Below, in pieces: positions 45,260 through 53,499 of a stretch of 64,000 bases of DNA. Made by a program: the position numbers and the translations under genes. The stretch comes from Acidimicrobiaceae bacterium (GTDB lineage Bacteria; Actinomycetota; Acidimicrobiia; Acidimicrobiales; Aldehydirespiratoraceae), in assembly GCA_009837445.1 (NCBI GenBank), contig VXTM01000029.1:143789-207788 (forward strand), written 5' to 3'. Numbering within the stretch: position 1 is the first letter of the stretch; every line of letters starts with the position of its first letter. The notes beneath the pieces are model-generated. The model saw only the letters and a program-made list of their open reading frames with translations, did not search any database and was not told where the DNA came from.

Positions 45260-46246
45260 ATGAGCCTCGACGGCCGCGCCGACCACCCGGTGGAAGTAGC
45301 CATAATCGGCTCCGGCCCGGCCGGGCTGACTGCGGCCATCTACGCGGCCCGGGCCAATCTGGAGCCCGTGGTGCTCGAAGGTGAACCGAGCTCGACCAGC
45401 GACCAGCCGGGCGGCCAGCTCATGCTCACCACCGACGTGGAGAACTATCCCGGCTTCCCCGAGGGCGTCATGGGCCCGGAGTTGATGCAGCGATTCCGGG
45501 AGCAGGCCACTCGATTCGGCGCTCAGATTCATACCGTGAAGGCTTCCCGGGTTGACTTCTCGTCGCAGCCTTACGGCATCTGGACCGAGGATCCCGACAC
45601 ACCCGAGCCGACCCTGCGAGCCTGGACGGTGATCGTGTCCACCGGAGCCCAATCCCTCATGCTGGGCCTCGACCGGGAGATCGAGCTGGTGGGCCACGGC
45701 CTGTCCACCTGCGCCACTTGCGACGGCTTCTTCTTCCGCGACCAGCACATCGCGGTGGTCGGCGGAGGCGACTCCGCAATGGAGGAGTCGACCTTCCTGA
45801 CCCGGTTCGCCTCCAAGGTCACTGTCATCCACCGCCGTGACGCCCTAAGAGCCTCGAAGATCATGCAGCAGCGGGCCTTCGAAAACGAGCGGATCGAGTT
45901 CATGTGGAACACCGTCGTGGAGGAGTACCTGGGCGACCACGCGCTGAACGGCCTGCGCGTCCGCGACACCGTCACCGGCGAGACATCGACCCTGGACGTG
46001 ACCGGTTGCTTCATCGCCATCGGTCATTCGCCCAACACGGACCTCTTCGCGGGCCAGCTGGAGATGAAGGACAACGGCTACCTCATCACCGAGCCGAACT
46101 CCACCAGGACGGCCGTCGAGGGTGTCTTCGCCTGCGGGGACGTGCAGGACGACTACTACCGTCAGGCAGTGACCGCCGCCGGCACCGGATGCATGGCGGC
46201 CATCGAAGCCGAGCGGTACCTCGAGAGTCGCCCCCAGATAGGGTGA
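45260..46246 (+). CDS. trxB: Thioredoxin-disulfide reductase
   Basis: The 328-residue NADPH:thioredoxin reductase has the FAD loop GSGPAGLTAAIYAARA near residue 16, redox-active Cys 151 and Cys 154 (CATC), the NADPH loop GGGDSAMEE near residue 170, and GVFACGDVQDDYYRQAVTAAGTG near the C-terminus. It reduces TrxA, encoded 57 bp downstream. Confidence 0.97.
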   Translation: MSLDGRADHPVEVAIIGSGPAGLTAAIYAARANLEPVVLEGEPSSTSDQPGGQLMLTTDVENYPGFPEGVMGPELMQRFREQATRFGAQIHTVKASRVDFSSQPYGIWTEDPDTPEPTLRAWTVIVSTGAQSLMLGLDREIELVGHGLSTCATCDGFFFRDQHIAVVGGGDSAMEESTFLTRFASKVTVIHRRDALRASKIMQQRAFENERIEFMWNTVVEEYLGDHALNGLRVRDTVTGETSTLDVTGCFIAIGHSPNTDLFAGQLEMKDNGYLITEPNSTRTAVEGVFACGDVQDDYYRQAVTAAGTGCMAAIEAERYLESRPQIG

Positions 46247-46285
46247 CTACTGACCACCGTCACGGTCGACGGCGGAGCATGGAAC

Positions 46286-46300
46286 GATATAAAGGATATC
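46286..46300 (+). promoter_or_regulatory. Small palindrome presenting the trxA ribosome-binding site
   Basis: GATAT and ATATC flank AAAGG, so the ribosome-binding AAAGGA lies in the loop of a 5-bp stem, 4 bp before the ATG. It could equally be a small protein-binding palindrome. Confidence 0.35.
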
Positions 46301-46303
46301 AGA

Positions 46304-46630
46304 ATGGCAGAGTCAACCATCACTCTCAGCGACGCGACCTTCGATGAGGAGATCAACGGCGCGTCCACGCCCGTCCTCGTGGATTTCTGGGCCGAATGGT
46401 GTGGGCCCTGCAAGGTGATCGCACCCATCCTCGACGAGATCGCTTCCGAGCAGGAGGGCAAGCTGACGGTGGCCAAGCTCAACGTGGATGATGCTCCCAA
46501 CATCGCTCGGCGGTTCGGGGTCATGAGCATCCCCACTCTGATCCTCTTCAACGACGGAGAGCCGGCCACGCGGGTGGTGGGGGCCAAGCCGAAGGCGGCT
46601 CTGCTGGGCGAACTTGCCGAGTACCTCTAA
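46304..46630 (+). CDS. trxA: Thioredoxin
   Basis: The 108-residue thioredoxin carries the canonical active site WCGPCK (Cys 33 and Cys 36), the cis-Pro loop MSIPTLILF and the C-terminal helix. ATG start with AAAGGA upstream. With trxB it forms the complete reductase system, next to the SigM-like regulator as in mycobacteria. Confidence 0.97.
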   Translation: MAESTITLSDATFDEEINGASTPVLVDFWAEWCGPCKVIAPILDEIASEQEGKLTVAKLNVDDAPNIARRFGVMSIPTLILFNDGEPATRVVGAKPKAALLGELAEYL

Positions 46631-46637
46631 TCGCGGA

Positions 46638-47627
46638 GTGCCCCACTCCCCCGGTGCCGGGGGTCTGCCGTTACGGCGCGGCGACACTGGTGAGGCGGTT
46701 CGCGACCTCCAGGAGCGGCTGGCGCTGATCGGCTACGGCACCGGCAGCGACCACCAGGAGTTCGGTGCGGCCACTGAGGCATCACTCCGCCAGTTCCAGA
46801 GCGACCGTGGCCTGGTAGTCGACGGGATCTGCGGCCCGCAGTCCTGGAACGCTCTCGTGGAGGCCGATCACCGGCTCGGCGACCGGCTTCTCTACTACCG
46901 AGCCCCGATGATGCGCGGTGACGATGTGGCGGAGTTGCAACGTCGCCTCGGCCAACTCGGCTTCGACGCGTACTGGGTCGACGGGATCCTGGGACCGAGG
47001 ACGCAGACCGCGGTCCGGCAGTTCCAGCAAAACGTCGGCCTTCCCGATGACGGCGTGGTGGGAAGATCCACGGTGGAGGCCTTGGAACGCCTCACCAGGC
47101 GGACCACAGCCGAAGTCACCATCTCGGAGGTGCGTGAGCACGAGCGCCTGCGGCATCAGCCCAGCAGAGTGGAGGGCAGGCGCGTGGTCATCGGCGACAC
47201 GGGCGAACTCCCGGTGATCGCACAGGCTGTAGCCCGGCGCCTTCGCCATGTCGGGGCTGAGGTGCTGTCATTCAGCACCCCGGACCTGGGCCACCAGGCT
47301 CGAACCTCCAACCAGTGGGACGGGGACATCTACCTCGGGGTGACTCTGGCCGTCGACAACTTTGGCTTCTCGTACTTCGGTACCAGGGGATTCGAGTCGG
47401 TGGGCGGTCGCGCCCTGGCACAACGGTGCTCGGAGATGCTCGCACCTGTGCTAGCGGTACCGACGCCGGCCACGGCCATGCGGCTGCCCATCCTTCGCGA
47501 GACCCGGATGCCGGCCGTGTGGTGTCGCCTCGGACCCGGCTCGACCGTGGTTCCTCAGACTCCTCGAATTGCGCAGGGCCTTGCCCAAGCCGTGATCGAC
47601 TGGTGCCTTGACCCTAGACTACATTAG
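46638..47627 (+). CDS. cwlM: CwlM-like peptidoglycan-binding protein with degenerate amidase domain
   Basis: The 329-residue protein has two PG_binding_1 domains (QERLALIGYG ... QSDRGLVVDGICGPQSW, then LQRRLGQLGF ... VDGILGPRTQTAVRQFQ) and an Amidase_3-like C-terminus. The zinc-ligand segments seem lost: the usual DPGHGG is VIGDTGELP and the SLHAN-like strand is YLGVTLAVD. In mycobacteria CwlM is cytoplasmic and regulates MurA. No signal peptide is seen here. GTG at 46638 is preferred over TTG at 46614, which overlaps trxA; neither has a clear ribosome site. Confidence 0.82.
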   Translation: MPHSPGAGGLPLRRGDTGEAVRDLQERLALIGYGTGSDHQEFGAATEASLRQFQSDRGLVVDGICGPQSWNALVEADHRLGDRLLYYRAPMMRGDDVAELQRRLGQLGFDAYWVDGILGPRTQTAVRQFQQNVGLPDDGVVGRSTVEALERLTRRTTAEVTISEVREHERLRHQPSRVEGRRVVIGDTGELPVIAQAVARRLRHVGAEVLSFSTPDLGHQARTSNQWDGDIYLGVTLAVDNFGFSYFGTRGFESVGGRALAQRCSEMLAPVLAVPTPATAMRLPILRETRMPAVWCRLGPGSTVVPQTPRIAQGLAQAVIDWCLDPRLH

Positions 47628-47648
47628 AAATCCTTGACATATACTTAA

Positions 47649-47667
47649 AAGCCGTAACCTCCGGCTT
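47649..47667 (-). terminator. Intrinsic terminator of the parAB side
   Basis: AAGCCG (47649-47654) pairs with CGGCTT (47662-47667) across 7 nt. Read on the - strand it is followed by a T-rich run (TTTTAAG), a standard terminator for the parB end. It fills most of the 39-bp gap between the convergent cwlM and parB genes; on the + strand the run is missing. Confidence 0.65.
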
Positions 47668-48536
47668 CACATGATCAGGTGATAGATGCGCTCCAGGTCG
47701 GGCAGACCGCTGAACTGGATCGTGATCCTGCCCTTGCGCTTCCCCAGCTTCACCGATACCCGCGTATCGAGCCTTGTCGACAGGAGCTCCTCCAACTCGA
47801 GAATGCCGGCCTGGACCTCTCCCGAGACGGATGATCCGTTGTCGGTGGACGGGGCGGCGCCCGGCTCGGGTCCGGCTGACTGGCTCTCCGCGACCCTCCG
47901 CTCGGTCTCCCGCACGGTCAAGTTGTCACGCACTATCTCCTCGACCAGCCCTTGCCGGGCCTCCTCGTCCTCCAGGGCTAGCAGTGCCCGGCCGTGCCCG
48001 GCTGAGAGATGGCCCTCCACCACCAGACGCTGCACCGACGGGGCCAGGTTCAGCAGGCGAACCGTGTTGGCCACCGCGGAGCGGGAGCGGCCCACCCGGG
48101 AAGCGACCTCATCCTGCGTCAAGCCGAAGTCGTCCATCAGTTGCCGGTAGGCCGCGGCCTCCTCAAGGGCATTCAGATCCTGGCGGTGCACATTCTCGAC
48201 GACCGCAGCTTCGAGCGCCCCCTTGTCGTCGGCGGACCGCACAAGGGTGGGAATGCTCCTGAGGCCGGCCCGCTGGGCGGCGCGCCAGCGGCGCTCCCCC
48301 GCGATAATTTCATATCCTTCAATTGCTTCCCGAACAATGATCGGCTGTATCACGCCGACTTCGGATATCGACTCGGCCAAAGCCGCCAGGGACTCCTCGT
48401 CAAACCGGTCCCTTGGCTGGTAGGGGTTCGGCACGATGTGGACGATGTCTATGTCCTGGAAGGCCGATTCGGTCGTGTCGGGCTCAGTCGGGATCAGAGC
48501 CCCGAGCCCCCTCCCCAGGCCACTACGGCGTACCAC
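47667..48536 (-). CDS. parB: Chromosome partitioning protein ParB
   Basis: The 289-residue DNA-binding CTPase has NPYQPRDRFDEESLAALAESI near residue 37, the CTP motif GERRWRAAQRAGL near residue 77, ENVHRQDLNALEEAAAYRQL, and a helix-turn-helix with DEVASRVGRSRSAVANTVRLL. The C-terminal dimer domain ends at the conserved gene end. It loads on parS (49379-49394) and overlaps parA by 14 bp. Confidence 0.96.
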   Translation of the reverse strand: MVRRSGLGRGLGALIPTEPDTTESAFQDIDIVHIVPNPYQPRDRFDEESLAALAESISEVGVIQPIIVREAIEGYEIIAGERRWRAAQRAGLRSIPTLVRSADDKGALEAAVVENVHRQDLNALEEAAAYRQLMDDFGLTQDEVASRVGRSRSAVANTVRLLNLAPSVQRLVVEGHLSAGHGRALLALEDEEARQGLVEEIVRDNLTVRETERRVAESQSAGPEPGAAPSTDNGSSVSGEVQAGILELEELLSTRLDTRVSVKLGKRKGRITIQFSGLPDLERIYHLIM

Positions 48537-49326
48537 GGAGCACCTCCTTTGCCAGGGCGCGATATGCCGTCGCGCCCTTTGATAGAGAATCGTAGAGAGT
48601 GATCGGTTGGCCGAACGACGGTGCCTCGCTCAACCGCACGGTGCGAGGTATCACCTGCCAGCAGACCTTGTCGCCGTAGTGGGCTCGCACCTCTCGAGCG
48701 ACGTCCCGCGATAGGTTGGTGCGCGCGTCGTACATCGTCAGCACGACCTTCGTGAGTTCTAGACCCGGGTTCAGGCTGCGCTGGACCATGCTGATGTTCT
48801 GGACCAGTTGGGTAAGCCCTTCGAGCGCGAAGTACTCCGTCTGGATGGGGACCATCACCTCATCGGCTGCGCTCAGCCCATTGATGGTGAGCAGGCCGAG
48901 CGAGGGCGGGCAGTCGATCATGATGATGTCGTACTCCCCCACAGCCCCCGAGATTGCCTGCCTGAGCTGGCTTTCTCTGCTGAAGGCCGGCACGAGTTCG
49001 ATCTCCGCGCCAGCCAGATCGAGGCTGGAGGGCGCGATGTGCAGGCCCTTGATCATCGTGGGCTCGACGATCTCCTCAAGCTCGATGTCCTGCAGGAGAA
49101 CCTCATAGATCGAGGCGTCCAGACCACGGGAATCCAATCCGATACTGGTGGTTGCGTTCGCTTGGGGATCAAGATCAACCACCAGGGTTCTGAGCCCGCG
49201 CTCGGCGAAGCAGGCAGAGAGATTGACCGTCGTGGTTGTCTTGCCTACCCCACCCTTCTGGTTGGCAACGGCAAAGACTCGAGCGCTAGCGTCCGCCCGC
49301 TGCTGTGCCATCCCCAACGGTGACAT
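48523..49326 (-). CDS. parA: Chromosome partitioning ATPase ParA
   Basis: The 267-residue deviant Walker ATPase has KGGVGKT at residues 24-30, DLDPQANATTSIGLD near residue 52 and DCPPSLGLLTINGL near residue 137. It segregates origins with ParB. An ATG five codons in (MAQQRADA) is a possible start. The upstream 68 bp to rsmG hold a DnaA-box-like site and parS. Confidence 0.96.
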   Translation of the reverse strand: MSPLGMAQQRADASARVFAVANQKGGVGKTTTTVNLSACFAERGLRTLVVDLDPQANATTSIGLDSRGLDASIYEVLLQDIELEEIVEPTMIKGLHIAPSSLDLAGAEIELVPAFSRESQLRQAISGAVGEYDIIMIDCPPSLGLLTINGLSAADEVMVPIQTEYFALEGLTQLVQNISMVQRSLNPGLELTKVVLTMYDARTNLSRDVAREVRAHYGDKVCWQVIPRTVRLSEAPSFGQPITLYDSLSKGATAYRALAKEVLRGTP

Positions 49327-49331
49327 AACCG

Positions 49332-49340
49332 TTTTCCACA
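49332..49340 (+). promoter_or_regulatory. DnaA-box-like site upstream of parA
   Basis: TTTTCCACA differs from the TTATCCACA consensus at one base. It lies 6 bp upstream of the parA start codon, where bound DnaA could influence parAB transcription. Confidence 0.45.
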
Positions 49341-49378
49341 GTCAAGTATCCAAAATGGCCGAACGAGTATTCGCGTGG

Positions 49379-49394
49379 TGTTTCACGTGAAACT
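49379..49394. promoter_or_regulatory. parS: parS centromere site
   Basis: TGTTTCACGTGAAACT matches the 16-bp consensus TGTTTCACGTGAAACA at 15 positions and is palindromic. It abuts the rsmG stop codon, in the parA-rsmG gap. It is the only such site seen in the window and is about 4 kb from dnaA. Confidence 0.93.
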
Positions 49395-50072
49395 TCAGAG
49401 TTGCTGCGATTCCTCCCGCATCAAAGGGGCTCGACGCCGGGCGGCGGGGCGGCGGGGGAGCCCGGCCGGGGCCGGCATCACCCTTGTGATCGAAACGAAA
49501 CTGCCGTTCTGTGTTGACCACTCACCGGACAGCTCGCAACCGGTTCGAGCTCTCAGCGGCATCCCTTCCCACTGCCGTCTTGTCTCCGCAGACACTGATA
49601 CAACCAATGAACCACCCATCCGCAGCAGCGGCAGGCCACACTCGGCCAACTCCGAGGCGGGACCGAACAGGCGAGCCACCATCCCATCGAAGGCCTCGCG
49701 AGCCTCGCTCCGGCCGGCGACGTCCTCCATAGGGGAGTGCTCGACCACGACCCGGGCGGTCAAGCCGGCCGCAACCACCGCCAGCGCCGCCATGTCACAG
49801 CGTCTTTCGCTGGCGTCCACCAAGGTCCAGCGCGATGCCGGAAGCTCAAGGGCCAGGAGCACTCCAACCAGACCCGCGCCTGCCCCGCAGTCGACGAAGT
49901 CGCCTCCGGACGTGTCCCGCCAGCCATCCAGAATGAACCCGGCGGAATGACGGCGCAACGCCTCAAGGGACGAACGCCCTATGGCTCCGGCCGCTCGGGC
50001 CGGTTCCCACGCCTCGTCCAGACGCCTCAGTAGTTCGGGTTCGACCTGGGCGAGAGGGCGTGGCGCAGGCAA
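49395..50072 (-). CDS. rsmG: 16S rRNA (guanine527-N7)-methyltransferase
   Basis: The 225-residue SAM methyltransferase (GidB) has the SAM loop DCGAGAGLVGVLLAL near residue 61, DASERRCDMAALA near residue 85 and MARLFGPASELAECGLPLL near residue 130. The start is TTG at 50072, 2 bp after the jag stop. It methylates 16S rRNA G527, and loss gives low-level streptomycin resistance in other bacteria. Confidence 0.93.
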   Translation of the reverse strand: MPAPRPLAQVEPELLRRLDEAWEPARAAGAIGRSSLEALRRHSAGFILDGWRDTSGGDFVDCGAGAGLVGVLLALELPASRWTLVDASERRCDMAALAVVAAGLTARVVVEHSPMEDVAGRSEAREAFDGMVARLFGPASELAECGLPLLRMGGSLVVSVSAETRRQWEGMPLRARTGCELSGEWSTQNGSFVSITRVMPAPAGLPRRPAARRRAPLMREESQQL

Positions 50073-50074
50073 CG

Positions 50075-50980
50075 CTAGTCGGGCAGCGCGGTGATGATGA
50101 CGCGCCGGTGAGGGTCCTCGCCCTCGCTGCGGCTGTCGACTCGATCGATACCGGTGACCACATCGTGGACGATCTTGCGGTCCACGCGACTCATCGATTC
50201 GAGAGCGATCTCCTCGCCCGTCTCCAGGGCCTCCTGAGCCACCTTGCGAGTGAACTCCGCCAGGGCGGCGGTGCGCCGGGAGCGAATCCCGCCCACGTCC
50301 ATACGGATCTTTCCCTCGCGGGTGCTGCCACCGGATCGTTGCAGCACTGTACGGACCAATTCATCTATGGCCTGCGCGGTAGCACCTCGGCGTCCTACAA
50401 GGAGTCCTATGCCTTCTCCATCGGCTTCGATCCTGAGGATCCCGTCCTCCATGTCGTGCCTCGTGAATGCGAGCGGAACGCCGAGTGTGTCTCCAACCCC
50501 CTTGACGAAGGACTCTGCTAGGTCGGCCTGCTCCAGGAGCGAGGGCCCGGTGTCGTGATCCATCTTTGACTCCTCAGTCTTCCTGTTGTTGCTGCGGTGT
50601 TGTGCCGGTCTGGTCTGTTGAGAACCGTCGCGGGGCTTCGAGCTGGGTGCCGAGCTTGCCGAAGACCGTCGATTCTCGCCACCGTTCGGACGCGGCTCGG
50701 ACTTGGCAACTGTAGAGGCCCGTGCCGGTTCGGTTCGCTTCGACGACCCGCTGCCGGACTTGCGGCTGTTATGGCCGCGCCCACGGCCCTCCTTCGGCCG
50801 TACCGGCGTGGGAACCACGCGGGCTCGCACGCGCGCCTCCTCCTTGACTCGGCCGAACATCCCGACGCGTTCTGTGGACAGCACTTCGAACTCCGCATCG
50901 GACTCGTGGACTCCGAGATGGACGAGGGCCTTTTCCTTGGCACTTTCTACTGAGGGAGCCGTTATTTCCAACCATTCCAT
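50075..50980 (-). CDS. jag: RNA-binding protein KhpB/Jag
   Basis: The 301-residue protein has a Jag-N domain (MEWLEITAPSVESAKEKAL), a long low-complexity basic linker (about residues 65-140), a KH domain (GLLVGRRGATAQAIDELV near residue 178) and an R3H domain (MSRVDRKIVHDVV near residue 263). The neighbour yidC is the usual partner. It probably binds RNA and influences cell envelope synthesis. Confidence 0.93.
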   Translation of the reverse strand: MEWLEITAPSVESAKEKALVHLGVHESDAEFEVLSTERVGMFGRVKEEARVRARVVPTPVRPKEGRGRGHNSRKSGSGSSKRTEPARASTVAKSEPRPNGGENRRSSASSAPSSKPRDGSQQTRPAQHRSNNRKTEESKMDHDTGPSLLEQADLAESFVKGVGDTLGVPLAFTRHDMEDGILRIEADGEGIGLLVGRRGATAQAIDELVRTVLQRSGGSTREGKIRMDVGGIRSRRTAALAEFTRKVAQEALETGEEIALESMSRVDRKIVHDVVTGIDRVDSRSEGEDPHRRVIITALPD

Positions 50981-51014
50981 ATTTCATCAACACCCTTCGT
51001 TCAGGAGACGAGCG

Positions 51015-52379
51015 TCAGCGTCTCTTCTTCTTGCTTCGACTTCGGTTCGCGTTGCTCCGCTGGGGAGCCGAACCGGGTGCGGTGGTGCGGCCGCCGGTGG
51101 CCCGACTGCTAGACCGGCTGCGAGTAGGGGCCTTGCCGGTCTTGCCACCCCCGGACCTTCTCGCGGTCGACGATCGTTCACGGGCCTGACTCTCAGTGTC
51201 GTCACCACGACGCCCGCGGGCGGGAGTCTTGCCCCGCGCCGGCGCGGCGGCCCGCTTGCTGGACGGAGTCTTGCCCCGGGCCGGGGCCGCGCTCTGCTTG
51301 CCGGCACCAGCCCTACCTCGCGCCGGCGCGGTGTCTCGATTCCGGGCGGGCGCCCGTTTGCCCGCGGCTCCCGCGCCCCGCTTGCGGGCAGGAGCCTTGC
51401 CCTTTGCCGCGGCCGCATCCCGTTTGGGAGTGGGCGCGCCCTTCTTCTCGGTGATCGACTTCGCTGAGCGTTGCTTTCCCTCGGGCTCGGCCTGAGTCTC
51501 GTCCGTCGCGGCGGCTCGCTGCTTGGCCACCTGCGCTCCCAGCGAGTCCTCTCCCCGGTAGAAGGACCGGGTGATGTAGGCCTGCTGAGCGATACGGACC
51601 ATGTTCGAGACGATGAAGTAGACCACTACCGCGCCCGGCATGACGTAGGAGAACACCGGCAGCATGTACGGGATGAGCTTCATCATCATCTGCTGCTGCG
51701 GGGGCATGGCCTGGGTCTGCCTGCCCTGGATCTGCCGCTGCTGCACAAGGCTCGTGACCAGCACGAACAGGATCATCAGGAAGTAGGGGAGTGCCTCGAC
51801 AATCCCGGCCGAAAGAGCATCACTCGCGCTCCTCGACAGGTCAACGCCCCACGAGACCATCTCCAGGTTGCCGCTGAGGTCGCCGTAGAGAGCGGTGTCG
51901 CGGGACAGGAAGTCCGGATCGAACGCCAGGTCACCCCTGGGAATCGGAGTCTCGGCGTATTGGGGAATCGACTCGAACGCGGTGTCGGCGTAACGGCGCG
52001 ACGTGAATCCGATCTGGGTCCCGATCTCGGTCGTGCGCCGGGTCAGCCCGTCCACAACGCGGTACATGACCAGGAAGATTGGGGCCTGCACCAGCATGGG
52101 GAGCAGGCACCCGACCGGGTTGAGGCCGTGCTCTTTGTAGAAGGCGGCCGTGGCCTCGTTCATGGCCTGGCGGTCGCCCCGGTGCTGGGCCTGGATCTTC
52201 TTCAGCTCCGGCATGTGCTGCTGCATCTGCAGCGTCGAGCGCGTGAACTTCAGGGTGAGCGGGGTCACCGCAATCGTCGTGGTCAAGGTCAGAAAGGCGA
52301 TCGCCATGCCGTACGAGGGCCACAACGAGTAGAACCAGGCCAGTACCGCGGTGATCAGGTCGAACAGCGGATCAAGCAT
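51015..52379 (-). CDS. yidC: Membrane protein insertase YidC with long basic C-terminal tail
   Basis: The 454-residue Oxa1/YidC-type protein has about five hydrophobic segments, with [46 protein letters not shown] and [33 protein letters not shown] regions. From about residue 296 a 160-residue tail consists of Lys/Arg/Ala/Pro repeats such as [21 protein letters not shown] basic tail is known to contact ribosomes; this one is unusually long. It overlaps yidD by 8 bp. Confidence 0.93.
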   Translation of the reverse strand: MLDPLFDLITAVLAWFYSLWPSYGMAIAFLTLTTTIAVTPLTLKFTRSTLQMQQHMPELKKIQAQHRGDRQAMNEATAAFYKEHGLNPVGCLLPMLVQAPIFLVMYRVVDGLTRRTTEIGTQIGFTSRRYADTAFESIPQYAETPIPRGDLAFDPDFLSRDTALYGDLSGNLEMVSWGVDLSRSASDALSAGIVEALPYFLMILFVLVTSLVQQRQIQGRQTQAMPPQQQMMMKLIPYMLPVFSYVMPGAVVVYFIVSNMVRIAQQAYITRSFYRGEDSLGAQVAKQRAAATDETQAEPEGKQRSAKSITEKKGAPTPKRDAAAAKGKAPARKRGAGAAGKRAPARNRDTAPARGRAGAGKQSAAPARGKTPSSKRAAAPARGKTPARGRRGDDTESQARERSSTARRSGGGKTGKAPTRSRSSSRATGGRTTAPGSAPQRSNANRSRSKKKRR

Positions 52380-52632
52380 CGATCATCCCTGCAGGTGCTC
52401 CTGTGCTGCGCCCGGCCGGGGGCACCGGGTCCAGCCCTGTCGAACCCCACGGGTGACACCGGGCCAGCCGGCGAGCGGCCAGCCAGGCCCCGCGCCATGT
52501 TCCATGGGTCTGCAGCGCCTCCAGCGCATAAGCCGAGCACGACGGTACGTAACGGCACACCGGCGGGCGGCCAGCCCGGACTAGTCGGGAGGCTCGCACC
52601 GCGAGGCAGGCCAATCGCGTCGAATACCTCAT
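52372..52632 (-). CDS. yidD: Membrane protein insertion efficiency factor YidD
   Basis: The 86-residue protein shows the YidD core [19 protein letters not shown] and [18 protein letters not shown]. It aids membrane insertion with YidC. The ATG at 52632 overlaps the rnpA stop by 4 bp. Confidence 0.93.
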   Translation of the reverse strand: MRYSTRLACLAVRASRLVRAGRPPVCRYVPSCSAYALEALQTHGTWRGAWLAARRLARCHPWGSTGLDPVPPAGRSTGAPAGMIDA

Positions 52633-52958
52633 GAACGCCCTAGACCTCTCAACAGCTCGCCCACCATCGCCCGCAGCTCAGCCGCAGAGAGGCGCTCGAG
52701 CGGCGCCGACACCCGCAGGTGGTACTCCCCGCCGGCCAGGACCACCGCCTCGTCACGAGTGAGCAGGCGGAGTGTCTCCCGGACGCGACGCCGGATGCGA
52801 TTGCGCACGACCGCGGTTCCCACGGACTTGGGTACAGCCAGGTGGACGCGCGCCGGACCGGGCGCGGCACGGAACGACACCCTCAGGGGGCCGCGGCGGA
52901 CGTTGGCTGTGGCCGGAGACTGGTCGTGCGTCTTCCGGCCCTTCGTCGAGCCCCTCAC
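52629..52958 (-). CDS. rnpA: Ribonuclease P protein component
   Basis: The 109-residue protein has the RNR signature [17 protein letters not shown] near residues 51-67 and the preceding [12 protein letters not shown] strand. The N-terminus ([22 protein letters not shown]) lacks the phenylalanine-containing helix usual in RnpA. The GTG start overlaps the rpmH stop by 4 bp. Confidence 0.9.
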   Translation of the reverse strand: MRGSTKGRKTHDQSPATANVRRGPLRVSFRAAPGPARVHLAVPKSVGTAVVRNRIRRRVRETLRLLTRDEAVVLAGGEYHLRVSAPLERLSAAELRAMVGELLRGLGRS

Positions 52959-53089
52959 GCTGCCAGTCGGCTCCGCCCCTTACGACGACGGGCTTGCAGG
53001 ACAGCGCGTCCGGAGCGAGTTCTCATTCTGGCCCGAAAGCCGTGCTTCTTATGCCTTTTCCTGATGTTGGGCTGAAAAGGGCGTTTCAT
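52955..53089 (-). CDS. rpmH: 50S ribosomal protein L34
   Basis: The 44-residue L34 begins [18 protein letters not shown] and ends KGRSRLAA, matching the family's length and sequence. GGAGGAT lies 4 bp before the ATG; a longer frame to 53287 is spurious. It is the first gene of the rpmH-rnpA-yidD-yidC-jag-rsmG run. Confidence 0.96.
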   Translation of the reverse strand: MKRPFQPNIRKRHKKHGFRARMRTRSGRAVLQARRRKGRSRLAA

Positions 53090-53499
53090 CGAGATCCTCC
53101 CTCGGTACTCCCTTGCCTCGGGTGTTCCGAAAAAAGCCGCCGCTGCAAATGATGCTTGTGGATGGCGGCGGAACCACATCCACCGTAGGGCTGCCCCTGC
53201 GCCGCGACAACCACGGCCCCGCCCAGGCATCGGCAGCACCCGGAGTCGCCGCGATTTTCGGCTCAACAAACCACACCGGGGAAACATATCTTACATACAT
53301 GTTATTCACTTCCCCTTCATCCGGTCTGAACTAGCTGTTTAGGTGGTTTGGTTCGTCTGACTTGCAGCCAATTGCGATGCTGCTACGTTCCGCAGGCCGT
53401 TACGTCCGAGTCGATCTGAGACCGGTCCTCCTCCCGCCAAGGGCCGTTCAACTGTCTTGTCCACATCTGTGGATGACTCTGTGGAGAAAGGAGATCGAG
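53090..53499. other. oriC: Candidate origin of replication (rpmH-dnaA intergenic region)
   Basis: This 410-bp stretch carries no gene. It has a clustered pair of DnaA boxes at 53457-53476 and a weaker box at 53157-53165 (TGTGGATGG). A segment around 53281-53315 (ACATATCTTACATACATGTT) is markedly more AT-rich than its surroundings and is a candidate unwinding element. Gene strand polarity switches here. The 245-bp dnaA-dnaN gap is an alternative or additional origin site, as used in mycobacteria. Confidence 0.65.
53457..53476. promoter_or_regulatory. Inverted pair of DnaA boxes upstream of dnaA
   Basis: TTGTCCACA (53457-53465) is one mismatch from TTATCCACA. TGTGGATGA (53468-53476) is a reverse-oriented box of equal quality. 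A weaker site, TGTGGAGAA, lies at 53480-53488, next to the dnaA ribosome site. They may serve origin firing and dnaA autoregulation. Confidence 0.75.

Noticed and set aside
53362..53499. N-terminal extension of dnaA
   Set aside because: It runs through the DnaA boxes and lacks homology; the GTG at 53500 has a strong ribosome site.
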